DNA of 64,000 nt from Ovis canadensis (Eukaryota > Chordata > Mammalia > Artiodactyla > Bovidae): the NCBI RefSeq assembly GCF_042477335.2, contig NC_091255.1:29862501-29926500 (forward strand), written 5' to 3'. Both the position numbers and the translations under genes were made by a program. Below, piece by piece: positions 10,844-44,579 of this stretch. Each line of letters opens with the position of its first letter. Position 1 is the stretch's first letter. The notes under the pieces are model-generated. The model worked only from the letters and a program-made list of their open reading frames with translations. It did no database searches and was not told the DNA's origin.

Positions 10844-12972
10844 TTTATTTTTTGCTTTTATGTAAATGCTACATTAAATGTAAAAGGTCTTTAAAAGATT
10901 ATTTTAAAGTTGGTCTACCAACTAAGTTTTCCTTAAAAAATTGAAATTCAGAGTAGTAGTGATAAATAGGAATCAAGTAAATGCAGACTATATTGAAGAG
11001 AGATTTTGGATTGTTTTAAAGTCTAGTGACATTTGAAAATTTTCAAAACACCTGTATAACACCTGGCTTGACAAAACTCTTTGTTTGAAAAAGTCCTGTT
11101 TAAAAAATGGTATCTTTGGAAAATGCATAAGCGTGTGTGAGAGGGGGCGAATCCATATAAAGCAAGTTCTTAAAATTTGCAAAGCTATTTACCACCAAAT
11201 ACACTGCCACTTACATCACCTCTCTCCTTTCAGCACCCTAGAAAGCAGAGAATGGACATAAGGTAGCAAGAAAGAATGAAAAAGCAAAGATAAGGTAGGT
11301 TACTAAGAGTCATTTTAAATCCCCCTCCTCATTCCCTCTGATAATTTGGGAAATTTCTCAGCAGCTGACATCTATGGGAAAAATACCCCACTGGGGAAAG
11401 CAGGGCATCAGAAATAGAAGGATGTAGTGGAATACAGTGGCTGGGGAATATTGTTGGGGAAAGGAAGCCAAGGGAGAAAGATCTATAATTGGATGAAATT
11501 AGGCCTCTACTATAGGGATCTTCTTTCTGTAAGGTTGTTAGGATTGAATTAGATTCATATAGAGGACTGATGTGATAACGCAGCCAGAAGATTGAGTCCT
11601 TTTATCATTGACCAGGCTTTACTGCCTTCAAGGTTTTGGTTAAGGAAATGTCACTGCAAGGTAAAATTTGCTTCTCTACCTATGCATCTGAGCGTCCCAA
11701 GCCACTGGAGTCACATTTACTAGATCTGTATTAAGGGTTTTATGTGGTTTTATTAACTTAAGTGTCCCTTTTCCAATCAGCCTTATTTAGATTCAATCTT
11801 GAAAATTATCTGGAAGGCCCACTATCTTGATAGCCACCTTGGAAAGTCAGGGAGTTGGGAGGAGGTTCACTTACCAGACTCAATTACTTTTGGATTGAGG
11901 ATGACCTTGGTTTAGGTCAGGGTGTCAGACCTCTACACCCTGTGAGAATTAGATTTATCTACTCTTAACAAAGCGAAATAACCTTAGTAGTCAAACTCAG
12001 TCATTTGAAGTAGACAGAGCTTAAACCAGATAGCCAACTGAACACTGAAGATGCATTTATCAATATTCATCCTCAAAGTAGTTCACAGCCAAGCCACAGC
12101 AACTAATGAAATAGGCCAGATTAGCCTGTGAACTGTTACCCTGTATGTTTAGTAGAGACAGGCAGGAGGATGGCAGGGAAGTGCAGCAAATACTAACGGC
12201 CAGCCCACAGAGGAAAGCATATGGGCTAAAGCAGTGTCCTTGGAAAAGGAATAGGTGGCAGAGCCTGTCATAGTCGTTATACCCTTCAAATAATAACATA
12301 CATACAAATTTCAGTAGGTGGAATTTGTTAATGTAAAAAAAAACTAGAGGAAATTCATATAGTTTGTAACGGGTAAGGATACACTGGAACAGTTGTACAC
12401 ACAGACACACATGCTCACACATACACATTATTTTTCAGTTTAGCTTCTTATCTTCCTCTCCTGATTCCACAGCAGCACACAGGTTACGGGGTTCTAATAG
12501 ACTCCAGCTATAGGATTCTCTGCTACTCAGAAAACATATGGCTAGCAAGACAGTATCCCTGTTTTTTCCTACATGGTTTATGCAGTTGAAATCTTTGGAA
12601 GCAAACGATATTAGATACTGGTGATCTTAAGACGGAATGACACAGGAGACTTTCACAGACTTGATCCTAAACTAGTCCTAATGACGACGTGGTGGTTTTC
12701 ATCACCTCCATACACAGCTTCACACATTCAGCAGTCCACTTTAGCTGCATCACAGAGTCTAACGTCGTAACATGTCCCAGAGATTTCACACAAAGTGACT
12801 GGAGGCCGAAAGAATCTGGGCACCGTGGTCTTTTGGGACTGTGTCTCTATGAAGGCCCTTCCATTGATAGGCTTAGCCGGAAACTCATTGACTTAGAGGG
12901 AGAAGGCGATGTGTGACTTGTCAGGACTGGAAGAAGAGGTTATTGGGAAGTCATCTTCCTTTTGTTGATGTT
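10844..12972 (-). other. SLC6A4: SLC6A4 3' UTR, end unresolved
   Basis: Sequence 3' of the SERT stop on the minus strand. The first canonical AATAAA on that strand is at 11754-11749, about 1.2 kb after the stop; another is at 10849-10844. Human SLC6A4 uses more than one poly(A) site, some with non-canonical hexamers, so a nearer end is possible. The exact 3' end needs transcript data. Confidence 0.4.
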
Positions 12973-32962
<19,990 letters not shown>

Positions 32963-35900
32963 CCTGCTGGCTAGGAGGTGATGCTGACGCCCATGGGCCA
33001 AGGACCGACCTGAATTCTTGGTGCTCAGATCTGTGGATCTCCTCAGAACTTTATATCAGTGGGACTGAGAGCGCTGTTGGAAAGAACAAAATTGGGTGTT
33101 TTACTTGTCTTTGGTAACTCATCATACATCTTGAACTACATCAGGTAATGGGATCACAAAGTCATCTGTAAAACGAGAAATATCCTATTTGCTACATGAG
33201 TCAACAAAATCAACATTTTTCAACCCATGCTAGGTATCAAATCACACCGAGTAATTTTAAAAGGAAAAAAAAAAGGCAATCGAAAATAGATAGCAAATAA
33301 CCCAGGTTTTTCATAGGCTCCATTAAGAACAAAGTATTGACTTCAGTTGAGGGACTGGAACCCCACCCTGGAGTTTACCAGGGACTCAGAAGAATAAAGG
33401 TCCCACAAAGCTTCACAGAACACTTACTTTGTCTTGGATGCTATGCTGGGAAAAAAGTAACAAAGAAGCAGTTTCTGGCAGCAAATAGGTAAGGATAGTC
33501 CTCTCCATCATTTAAATTGAACACTCAAAAGTATATTTCATACCAACTACAGGTGCGATTTGGAGCATAGGAGAGAGGTGAAAAGGCCACCCCTTGTTAG
33601 GCACCCCTAGCTCCTTCAGTGCAGACTTTTTCACTCTTCCCAGAGCCCAGCTCTCAGAAACCCCTGGGCAGGTCTGAGCTGCCTCTAGCTGCGCCCAGTC
33701 CATCTGTACCTCACCTTTCTGCGTTCCCATCATGCCTCTGCAAGTCTGACAGAGCCTCCCACAGCACTGGTGCTCACCGTTTATTCTTCTCGCCACTCCC
33801 AGCAATTCCTGGAGCTAATCCACTTGTTATTTTGGGACAGTGGGCAGGCAGGGCCACCTCTCATTCACGCCAGAAGAGCCAGAGAGAGGAGTGTGGAGGT
33901 TACGGATGCCAAAGTGGCTGGTGTCAGTCCCCACGTGCCTCTGGGCTGCCACGCCTTTATGGCACTGCCGTGGGCCAGGATGCAGGGAAGTCAGCTCAGC
34001 TCCCTGAGATTTCTACATGGGATAGAAATCCGAGCCCTTTTGGACTTTAAACCTATGCCGGTTATAAAGTAGTAAGGAGCCAGGACCTTCCAGCTAACTT
34101 TGACCTTCTGGGCTTGAACTTTTCAAACTGTGAAACAGTTTGCAGTTGAAACATGTTTTGGCTTAATTCAAATCACATTATACCTTTCTAGGAAAAGGTG
34201 TCTAGGGATGACTGCTACTACTGTTCGTAACTGCAAAGGTCTGATATGAATCTTCTAAATTCAACAGTCAGAGGTTGACTAGGAACTGGGATTTTGTAAA
34301 AATGGCAGTGAATGTCTCTTACCCTGGTGGGGCTTTATTGACTATAACCATGTATATGTGGACATACAGAGACAAACACATAGTAAGTGAAAAATTAGGA
34401 CACAGAGTAGTTGCTCCACACTGATGACTATGCACATAAATATTGGTAAGGATTAGAAGTGAAAACAGGGGATGCAAGTAATTAGAATTCCCTGCTGACT
34501 GTGTAGTTTCTTTCTGTAAAGTAGAAAACAAAAAATTTAAAGCCATTGATTGATTGATGCCAAAAATGTTAGAGCAACAAGAGAGAAACCAGCTCTATAT
34601 AGCGAGGGTGTGTGTGTATAGGAAGTGTGGGGTAGGTGTCCTGGGCTCTACTCGATCTAACTGGCTCCCACCCCCAACTCTATCCTCAGCTGAAGGAGGC
34701 AAACGTGACCTATAGAAGGAAATGAATTTCTGACAAAGAGTGAGCTAGATAAAAATCCATTCTGCTTACCCTGATGCCTCTGTCCAGCCTTCCTCATCAG
34801 CCCACCTGCCCCACCTTCCCCAGGACCTCAACTAGACTCGATGGACTTCTAAAATAAGAACACATCCTCTCATTCACCATGAGGAAGCATTCACCAGGCT
34901 AAGGGATTTTTAAGTTTTGGGGGTTTTCTTTTTTGGAGAGAGATGATGAGATAAATATATTTAAATACACAGTTAAACCTGAACTTGGCAGTCTCTGGTT
35001 GTGTTGTTTGGAGAAGGCCTCTGCACTTGCCCCGGCCTCTATCAATGACATGTTTTCTACATCAAACACTGAAGAACCTGCAGACCAGATGACAGAGATA
35101 AAGAGCTTTACCGGGTGCAGACGGCCAGACGGCAGCCAGCTGGCAGATCCTGCCCGTGACCCAGGTCTTCCTTTCTCCACCTTCAAAATTTTACCCCAAA
35201 TTTTCTGTAGGGATGTCTTCCCAACCTTTAATGCTACAACTTTCCTCTCATTTAAAATTGAAGCTCAGAGATCAACTGCATCACCCAACCTTCCTCCAGC
35301 ATGTCTACCACACTCTCTAGGAGGAAAACCACCCGTCTGGGAAGAACACGTTAGCGGGGGAACAACCATTTAGCCAGCCAGTGGTTCTGTCACCCTCCTG
35401 CTGCAGGAGTCCTGTGTTGTTCTAGGCTTTATTTACTTCTTCCCTTGGGGCACTCTGCAAGAAGTTGGAGAATGTGCGTGGGCTGGTGAACTTTGGGGGG
35501 AGAGGGTGGCCATGTATGTTCTTCAGGGTCCTCTGGGGTTCAGCCCCCAAGGATCCCGATTTCTTGGCAACCGTTATGAGCAACTCCTAAAAGAGAAATA
35601 TACCAGACTATTGTTGCCATGCATTACAATGTCTTATTTTCCTGAAATATCCCTCAGCATTAAAAAAAAAAAAAAGTTTTATTAACAGCTGAAATGGCCC
35701 ACGTAAGAAAACCTATTCCGAGGGTTTTTTAGCCCAGTCATGACTTGAGGTTGCCTCTCCCCTGAGGGTGGTGTCTCTCTATCCAGCTCTGCTTTCTGGG
35801 GTTCTCCCACCCCAATCGAAGACCCTGGGGTGCAAGAAGATAAGTTACAGCCACACAAAGGCACCAACAGGAAGGAGATGCTCGTCTCCTTTTCTTCAAC

Positions 35901-38079
35901 TCACTCCTCTACCTTTCAGAAGGAACCCCTTCCCAGGGACTAATCTGTTGGCTAGGAGCAGATGGATGGTGGGACCTGGGCCCCCTTCTGCATACAGGAT
36001 GCTGCCTGTGGAACCAGACTCCTTTCCAACTTCCCTGGTTCTGCAGAGAACTGACCAGCTTCTCCCCCGAGACCAGCAGATAGCAGTAGTTGAGAGTGAG
36101 CCAGCCCAGGAATACAGAAGGAAGAGATGTTAAGAAGGTTGGTTTCTAAGAACGCTCTCTTGAAAGCTTTCTTTCTTTATTTTTTCAAGGTATTTTTATC
36201 CTGCAGAGAGACTGCAAAGGAGGTCACTGTTACAGCTGTGACCTCCTCCTGGCAGACATGAGATTCCCTGTGGCCAAAAACAGCCCCAGAAGCCTTCGTG
36301 TGCATCTGGGATACGTGCCATTTTCCCAGGCTGAGCAGGTGATGGGCTGTGGGTGGGTCACCCAGCTCCAGGGTGGGACCACGGCCTGACGCCCAGGACC
36401 CACCCCTGCCGCCCCGCAACTCTGCACACGAGGGCCCACACGGGGGTGCAGCTGACAGGCCAAGACTTTCTCTTTACAGCCGCGCTTCCTCCCAGCCCAG
36501 GGGGTGGGCTTACTCTCCCCACCTCCTCGCCCCTAGTGAAAAGAACTGTTTCTATTTCAACTTCTCCCCATCACATCTCCATTCCTTTTCCCACAAGCTC
36601 AGTCTCTGTAGCCAGGGGAACCAGTAACTGAACAAGCAGATAATTGTGGATGAGTCATGAAACCACCCAGCCCTCTGGAGATGCCCATTACCCTACCTGT
36701 CTGTTTGACCCCCCTCAGCACATTCTAACCAGAAACACTACAGTAATTTTGTACTTTGACTTCACATGTCCAGATCAAAGTGAGTTCATCTCTCGGGACA
36801 CTCACTTTCATTTTCCAAAAAAAACCCAAATACATGAAAACAACGCCCCCCTACCCTCCACCAAAACCAGCATGAATTATGGGTTTACCGCTGAGATAAG
36901 ATTAATTATAGGTTATAGAGCCAAGTGGCAATTTGTACTCTCTTTTCAGAGGGAGTCTAAAGTTCCCACGACACCAAGGATGATAGAACTTGCAGAGCCC
37001 TGTAACACAGTATAGGGTTATACTGTGCCTATAACATAGTAAGCACTAAACATATGTTTACTAAACACAGCAAACATATATGCCTATATATGTTCAGTCA
37101 ACACTGAGCCTGGCCCGCTGCCACGGACTGGCCCTAATTCAGTAGACACATGCTGCCCGCCTACTATACCTAAGGCTCTTGCAGACAAGGCAGGCCTGGT
37201 CCTGCCTTCAAGGAGTCCACGGGAGCAGGCCAGAATCTGATCAGCACGTGGAACGAGGGAGAGGCCGCTGCTGCTTGGAAGTGCTGCCACCAATCTGCTG
37301 TAAACCGAGGTTTCTGCTGACTGGTTTCAGCATGTTCAGATGCCTTGCGTTTTTAGCCTCAAGCTGTCCTTGGGTTTTAATGGTCTTCCTTTTGCTGCTA
37401 TTGCTCGCATTGCTTCTGTCACGGGACCCTGGATTTTTGCTGCTTCCGGTTCATGTCTCCACAGTGCAAAACGAAGGTGTGTTTTTGTGTCTGTTGAAGA
37501 GACTGTTGAGTTCTCTGAGGGGTGTGGTGTCTTAGGTCATAAGCCACTGGGACTCCTGCTCGCCTTTCAAACAATGTAGAAAGACTTCATGATCTGAACG
37601 GACCACGTAGAGAAAATCTTGTTTTTTGGATGTAAGGGATAGAAATGACTATCACAGTCATCTCCTTACCCAAAGAGTGCCTTGTAAGAGACAGTTTAAT
37701 TTTTTGGAGAGGAATTAAACAGGCTACAATCCTTAGGGCCATCTTGGCCAGATACCATGAGAAAGGAAAAAGGGTCTCCATCCAGAACTTTCCCTGGGGA
37801 AGGATAGCCTCAAGCTTCCCTCCACACAGAGGGTAAAACTGAGAGGATTAGCCATTTGTGCTGGGGTTGAGATCACTTCAGAGGCTGGGCAAAAGTATAA
37901 TTAATTGTTTAATAAAAAAGAAATGAAAAAAAATGAAAAAAAAAAAAAGAAATGGTTATGGCATGGATAGGTAGAAATAGCCCTCCTGCAGTGAACACGA
38001 ACAGGAAAGCTAGACTAACCATCTTCCTGAGGTGTCATATAACAGTCTGTGTCCACAACCCAGGGCTCTCCTGTCGCAT

Positions 38080-38275
38080 AGATCTGCACAGGAATCCCAG
38101 ACCTATCGCTGACTGGCTGTGTGACTTTGGGCAGGTTACTTAACCTCTCTGACCTTCCCTTTGCTCATGTGTGAAAACAGACCATTAAAATTCCTGCTCC
38201 CTAAAGGCTACTGTGGGAATTAAATAAAAGTATGACAAATGCTTAACTCAGTGTCTAGCACATGGGAAGCATAAC
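38080..38275 (+). mobile_element. MIR element
   Basis: Well preserved MIR: gctgactggctgtgtgactt, gggcaggttacttaacctct and gtgtctagcacatgggaagc in the expected order. Confidence 0.88.
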
Positions 38276-39855
38276 ACAGGACAGTGAGTTGATGGCCACT
38301 CGGCCATCACACATACACAACCCATTCTGCGGTTCTACTTCTCACCCCAGGGAAGGAAGCTGGAGCCCACAAGGGTCAGTGATTCGTTGCCCGCAGCACA
38401 AGTGGGCCCCCTGAGCCAGAAGCTGTGGACTCCATCCCCTTCCACGGGCCCTCACCTGTTCTTGCTTGTTCTTCTCAATCAGTGGCTTGGAGTCACTAGG
38501 AAACTTGTCAACGGGAGATTCCTGGGCTACTTGCTCAGAGATTCTAATAAAGAGATCCATGTGGGTGCTGCATTGTGAGCAAGCACCTAGGTTATTAGGG
38601 GCAGGTAGGCCACTGAGCATGCCCAGCACATCCCCAACCCCACCCCTTCGCTGCCTCTAATCATCCCATGTTCTCCAGGCTTGGCTGAAGTTTCTCTCCA
38701 CCTCCTTGTAACCTCCTCTCACCACCCCAGCCCAAGATGATCTCATCTGTCATTCCTCACTGATTATCAAGCATCATTTATTATCCTTTTGTGTCCAGTT
38801 TCTTTGCATCTCTGGGCCATGACTTATACATTTTGGCCTCAAATACCTGCTGACCAGTGTGTGCACACTCCCAGCCCAGAGGGTCTCTGAGTTGATTTCG
38901 GGTTTCCTGGGCTCGGGCCATGCTGGCAGGTGTGAGGCTCAGGTGAGCCTCCACTCTTTCTTCCTGGGTCCTATCCTCAGGGAGGTCTGTCCCTCCTCCC
39001 TCTTCCCTGCTTACCCATCAGGAAAATCTGCTGAGCATCTCCAGGGTGGAGAAAGGACCATCACAACAACAGCAATGAACTCTGGAACAGAAAAGACTGG
39101 CATGTCCAGGATTAAAGAGGAGCCCAGGTTGTGCTTTTAGACCTTGAACAAGTACCAGCGGGCATGTCCATCAAAGGTTTGTGTTCCAAACACTCGTTTG
39201 TGAGTTGCTAATTTGGAACTTGCACTGTATTTTCAACCCACAGAAAGAAATGTTGCAAATGGTGGTTAACCTCCTAAGCTAGTTTACAAAACCCTAGTTT
39301 AACCAAAAGATATGAAAACATCTAGAATGTAAGCTATAAAATACAGCATTGTTCAGTACTATAGAAGGAGACGGGAGGTGACAATCTCATGAGAAGTTGT
39401 TTAACATTCTTTCTGGTTCCTCAGGAAAACTAAATTTAAGGAGAGGAGAATAAGGAGGTAGAGACTCGTGTATAGAATCTGTGGACGCGCCTTTACAGGT
39501 TGAGGTCACAGATCCTTTATTACATTTAACTACACAACTTGCAACTTTTTGCAGAAAGCTTTCATTCTGGGGCTGCCATCTGTGTTGGTGTGGACAAGGC
39601 CAGGAAAGAGACTTGGGAAACTCGAACACGTGACGTGTTCGATTAGGCAGAATGAGGAGTATCCCTTACACCTTCTAAATCCTCTTTTATTGTTACAAGG
39701 CGATTTATGCCATAAGTAGAAATCAAGCTTTCAAAAACACATGGGAGCATTTCCAAACACAAGAGTTTTCTTTTCCTTAAGACAGGTGTATTACTAAACT
39801 ATTTTTGTGTGAAATAGTCAGGATTAGACACACAATGGAAGTCAAGGGGGAGGGA

Positions 39856-39896
<41 letters not shown>
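39856..39896. repeat. (GA)n microsatellite
   Basis: About 18 uninterrupted GA units after a gggagagg lead-in, in SLC6A4 intron 1. Likely polymorphic. Confidence 0.95.
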
Positions 39897-39898
<2 letters not shown>

Positions 39899-41727
39899 CC
39901 AACCCCAGGGACAGAGCGTTATGAAACAAGGGCGGATTTACCTGTGGCAGCTGGTGGAAGAGAGGAGGGGAGGAGAAAGGGTTGGAAGTGGAATTAAATA
40001 CAATGTGAGTGACGATGAGAGGAAGGGGGAACTAGGGCCATTTCTCTGGGTGGGGGTGGGGGATAGCTAAGTGAAGGGACAGATGGGGTCGGCAACAGAG
40101 TGGAGGGGGGAACGGGGGTGCCCTAGAGCCACAAGTTGTGGTTTGGGTAATGTTGCTTGAAGATGTCTGTGCTCCTACAAGTTCTGAAATGTGTTTTACA
40201 ACGTGTCACACACATGGTTCGGGGACATTCACGCAGAATCAGTTCATGGTGACGCAGCACTGAGCTGATTCTCAGATGCACTAAGATTAGGGCAAGAGGT
40301 TGTTTCTCATCCCTAGGAGTTGATGGTCTCAAAAATTGATGCTCTGAGCTAAAGTGGACATCACCGCGATGGTGGAGGAAATTTGAATATGGACTGTACA
40401 TTCTATAAAAATATTTTATCAATGTGAACGTCTTTAGATGTGATAACAACGGGGCTCTGGTTATGTAGGAGAATGTCCTTGTGCTTAGGAAACACAAGCT
40501 GAAGAATTCAGGGGTGGAAAAAATGCATTTAACACACCTAAGCGACCAACCATTATAGCTTAGCCTAGCCAACCTAAAATGCACTCAGAATACTTACATT
40601 AGTCTACAGTTGGGCAAAATGATCTTACACAAGGCTTATTTTATAATAAAGTGCTGAATATCTCAAAAAAAGCATTCGGGGTGAAGTATTTGGATGTCTG
40701 CCAATTTTCACAGGTTCAACAACAAAATTATATATGTAGTATAATCATTTAATTATATTTTATACAGAAAGTATCAAATTATATGTGTTAAATATGTAAA
40801 AATTGGACATGTGTCTAATTAGGAAGAAAGTACAGGCACAAAAGTGGCAAAGTGTGGTGAATCTGGGTGAAGCTTCAGGGGACCATTTCTCCAACTTTTC
40901 AGTTGAAATTTTTCAGTATAAAACACTGAGGGGAGAAAAAGAATCCTAGCCCTGGAATGGGCTGAAAAACCTCCAGTCAGTCAAAGCTCACTGTAGCCTG
41001 GAATAGCAAATCTCCTCTCTCCCCTTCCTGCCCTAGCTCCCTTCCTCTGAAACAAGGAAAAGAGCCAGCTAACTCAATTAGCCGTTAACACAACACACCC
41101 AATGGAGAGAAAAGTTCAGGAGACTCAAGTTTAAGGCCTGGACAGGTCCTCAGGGCTGTGGCGAACTTGAACAAGCCATGGAGGACTTGGAGCAGGTTGT
41201 CAACAAGTCCCCTTCCAACTCTGCCCTTCCCTGATTCTAGGGAATCCCTTAGAGGGAGGAAAGATGTTTATTTTCTTGCAGCAGCTTCCCTAGCAAAGTA
41301 CAATTTTCTTTTTCTTTGAATATGCCCAGAAAGACCACACAACACAAGGAGGCAAAGGCCCAGTGATTGGCTCTTTCCCCGAGCCCACCTACCAGCCTCC
41401 AGCTCAGGGTTCACCCAAAGCTCACAAGCAGCTCTCCCAGATCCGCCACTGGCCTTGTCACACCCCCCCACCTCTTCCCTTCCGACCTCAAATAATGACA
41501 CAAAGAGCTGGACCTCAGGATCCCTGGAGACCTTCCCCATGCCACTTGCCATACGTCAGTGCCTGGGGACCCTGGCCATCAAGCTGGCCCTGGGACACCG
41601 CCTTCCTGTCTCCATGTCGCTGGGGTTTCTCTCTCACTCTCTTTGGGGGGTCAGTGGAGAGCAATCCTGTCCTGGCTTTTAGGAAATTCTATGGCTTAAA
41701 TACTACAGTCAGCTATCCCAGGCACCA

Positions 41728-41958
41728 CTGGGGCTTCCCTGGCGGCTCAGATGGCAAAAAAAAAAAAAAAAATCCACCTACAATGTGGGAGACTTGGGTT
41801 CGATCCCTGAGTTGGGAAGATCCCCTGGAAAAGGGAATGGTTACCCACTCTAGTATGCTTGCCTGGAGGTATTCCATGGACAGAGAAGCCTGGCGGGCTA
41901 CAGTCCACAGGGTAGCAAGAATGTGGCACAACCAGCAAGTCACACTGTCACTTTCAAG
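41728..41958 (+). mobile_element. Bov-tA SINE with internal A17 run
   Basis: Forward Bov-tA from actggggcttccctggcggc to cacactgtcactttcaagag. Where other copies read ggtaaagaatcc, this one has A17 at 41756-41772 within the tRNA-derived head. Confidence 0.93.
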
Positions 41959-41965
41959 AGAAAGA

Positions 41966-42142
41966 TAAGCTTCCCAGGGGGCTCCATCGGTAAAGAATGT
42001 GCCTGCAGTGCAGGAGACCTGGGTTTGACCTCTGAGTCAGAAGATCCCCTGCAGTAGGAAATGGCAACCCACGCTAGTATTCTTTCTCGGGAAACCCCAC
42101 GGACAGAGGAGCCTGATGGGCTACAGTGGGGTGGCAAGGAGC
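41966..42142 (+). mobile_element. Bov-tA SINE (second, adjacent copy)
   Basis: Forward copy (aagcttcccagggggctcca to ctgatgggctacagtggggt), truncated at its 3' end. It follows the previous SINE within about 10 bp. Confidence 0.9.
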
Positions 42143-44111
42143 ACAATGGCTTAAATACCCACAGCTGAGTGCCCCTGGGCCAGCCCTGGGTTCCAGCAGA
42201 GCCAAAGAGAAAAGGAAAAATAATGCAGCCAGACTACTTCGCACAGGTCTTATCTCCACTGGGCTTGTTACCCCATTAGACACAGGGTGGGAAACACCTG
42301 GCTTGCAAAGATGTTGCTGATGTTCAGTAAATAAGCCTTCATCTTCCCAGGCACTGACAGCTGACAAAGATCAGGCAGGAGGGAACGCCTCCTCCACCAA
42401 GGCTTGACTCGGATCATTTCTGCACGTGGGCCCAGGTCAGTCTGATGAGCTCTGCCAGGAAATGGTGGAGCGGGGAGCTGGGGACCTGTGCTGGCCGACA
42501 GTGGGTCTTGTGCCCACCCTAGAAAAGCAGGTCAGCCTCTGACCAGGGGAAGTCATTTATGCCAGAGTTCTTCAAAATGCTAGTTTCATCTATTTTCCAC
42601 CTTTCCTTCCTAGAAAGATGGCAGTTTTCTTTCCTTAGGGTTCTACTTTGCCTAGTTAAGCCCAGAAGTGGATTCCCCACAGCAACAGAGGACCCTGCAT
42701 CACTTACCCAAGAAAAGAGGAACAGGGCGCTTTATGAGACCTTGGGTTCCACTCCCAAACCTGTCCTGTGGAACACCACCAAGCTCAGGGGTGTGTGTTG
42801 GGGGGGAGGTGGGCGCATGTTGTTCCTCCTGTCCCACACACTAGGTGGGGGAGTTGCAAAGGGGATTCAAGGAGTCAGGGAACTCAGGCCCCTGTGGGTT
42901 GGACATGGCTCAACTGCAGGACTTAATTTGTGCATGTCTGTGTGCAAAGCTTTGGCCTTAGAGTGAAAGCTGTGGGTCCCCAGGGGACCCTAATCTGACG
43001 GAAACATCCGGGCAGACTGTCCCGGCCCTCAGGCATTTTGCACCATCATTTAAACTCAAGTTTGCTTACAGCAGAGAAGCGAGGGTCACAGTCACAGAGC
43101 GAGCAGAGGGGGGTGGAGGGGACATGGAGATCAGTTATGCAGCACCCCCTCACTGAGAGCTGAAACCTCGAGACCCAGAGGAGCTGACCTGTGACAGGGC
43201 ATAATCAAGGTCTGAGGTACCTTCTTAAACTGACAAAACAGGACTGTATAGTTTGCCCTTCGGCCGCCCAGTCATCTTTACTTAAAAAGTCAACTTATGA
43301 TCATATCCTGTTGATTCATTAGGACAAATTAAACTTCTTCAGGCAGCCCTGCCTTTGTTCTCTCAAATGATAGCATTTGCAGTGTATGAAGGAGATGAAT
43401 GATCACTCACTGGCTGAATGTCCGGCATCACTTGCGATTCTCTTTGGAGGGGGATATCTAGAATGTTTCTGCAAGCCCACTGTGAGAGACAACACTCACA
43501 GCCAAGCACCTCCCTCCACGGTCACCCCAACCATTTGTGTCCCTTTGACATGCCTCTCCGAGTATCATCAAAATGCTCAGAAAACTTTAAAAATTCAAGT
43601 TTGCTTAAAGCAGAGATGCGTTCTGAGGTTTTGCTGATTGCATTAAAACTGCAATGTTTTAAGTTTGAAACTTAAAACCCCCACCCCGCCACTCACCCCT
43701 AGTATAAATATTTTTAAGCAAGGAGACTGAAAGCAATGGGTTTGAATATCTGTGGTGGGGTCACACCCGAAATGTCCTAGATGGATCACTTGAGTGTTGA
43801 GGGGACTTTTGATTAATTGTGAAGCAGTTTCAACCTGCTCCTATTCGGGTTCAGGGGAAAAAAAGTAAAAACCTGGGCCCCAAACAGCTTGCACAAACCT
43901 CTTAAGAACCTGCCTTCTCATCCAAGCTAGAAGCAGCCACCCCCACCTCAGTCTGCAGGCAGGAAAACTTCAACCTTTGAGTACCCGTGGCTTCACAGGA
44001 AAGCGAGTAACAGTAAAAGCTGTGCGTTTCTCTCCACTCCCCAGACCCAAACATCCACGTGCCCATGGTGCCCCCTCCACTTCAATAAGCAACAAATCCC
44101 AATGTTGCTTT

Positions 44112-44159
44112 ATTAGACATTTTCTCCATGTCTAATGTGTGTTAAGGCAACACACATTA
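44112..44159. repeat. Two overlapping perfect inverted repeats
   Basis: Arms ATTAGACAT/ATGTCTAAT (44112-44120 and 44128-44136, loop 7) and TAATGTGTGTT/AACACACATTA (44133-44143 and 44149-44159, loop 5). They share TAAT at 44133-44136, so the two stems cannot fully form together. Confidence 0.93.
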
Positions 44160-44579
44160 AATATTTGATCTCCTCTTACTATGATGAGAGCTAGCAGGCT
44201 CATAAATAATCCATTAACCTGGTTCATTTTTCTGAACAAAATTGATCATAAAAATACTAACACAGAAGCCTTTTTAAGGTCTGACTCTTAGAAATCCCAT
44301 CCCTCTGAAATCTTTAGAAGCCCAACTGGATAAAAAAAGTTATTACACAGAAGACCAGGGCAAAAAGAAATGTACTTTTTAGTGTTCTTTAGCTCCAGAG
44401 AGCCTTTGAGAAAACAAATTTGAACGTACACATTTTTCAAGCAACTGAAGGGCACACACTTCAACCATGTAGAACAGCTCTCTGGAGTTGTGGGTTTCAC
44501 ATGAATTCTGAATGACTGAGCGTGCATCGGCTCCGCGAGTGAAAACCACCCAAGCGTACGAGACTCGTCCCACTTAAGT

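Larger units (their letters stand above)
5141..12000. other. NSRP1-SLC6A4 convergent intergenic spacer
   Basis: No protein-coding gene recognised. It contains an antisense L1 (5872-7015), Bov-tA SINEs at 7048, 7427, 8253 and 8713, and a MIR around 7253-7700. From about 8935 to 12000 it is AT-rich unique DNA in which I see nothing clear, apart from possible SLC6A4 poly(A) hexamers on the minus strand. Confidence 0.8.

Noticed and set aside
33001-33003. Upstream in-frame extension of SERT by 13 codons
   Set aside because: It would start at TTG; the ATG at 32962 has a strong context and gives the exact family length of 630 residues.
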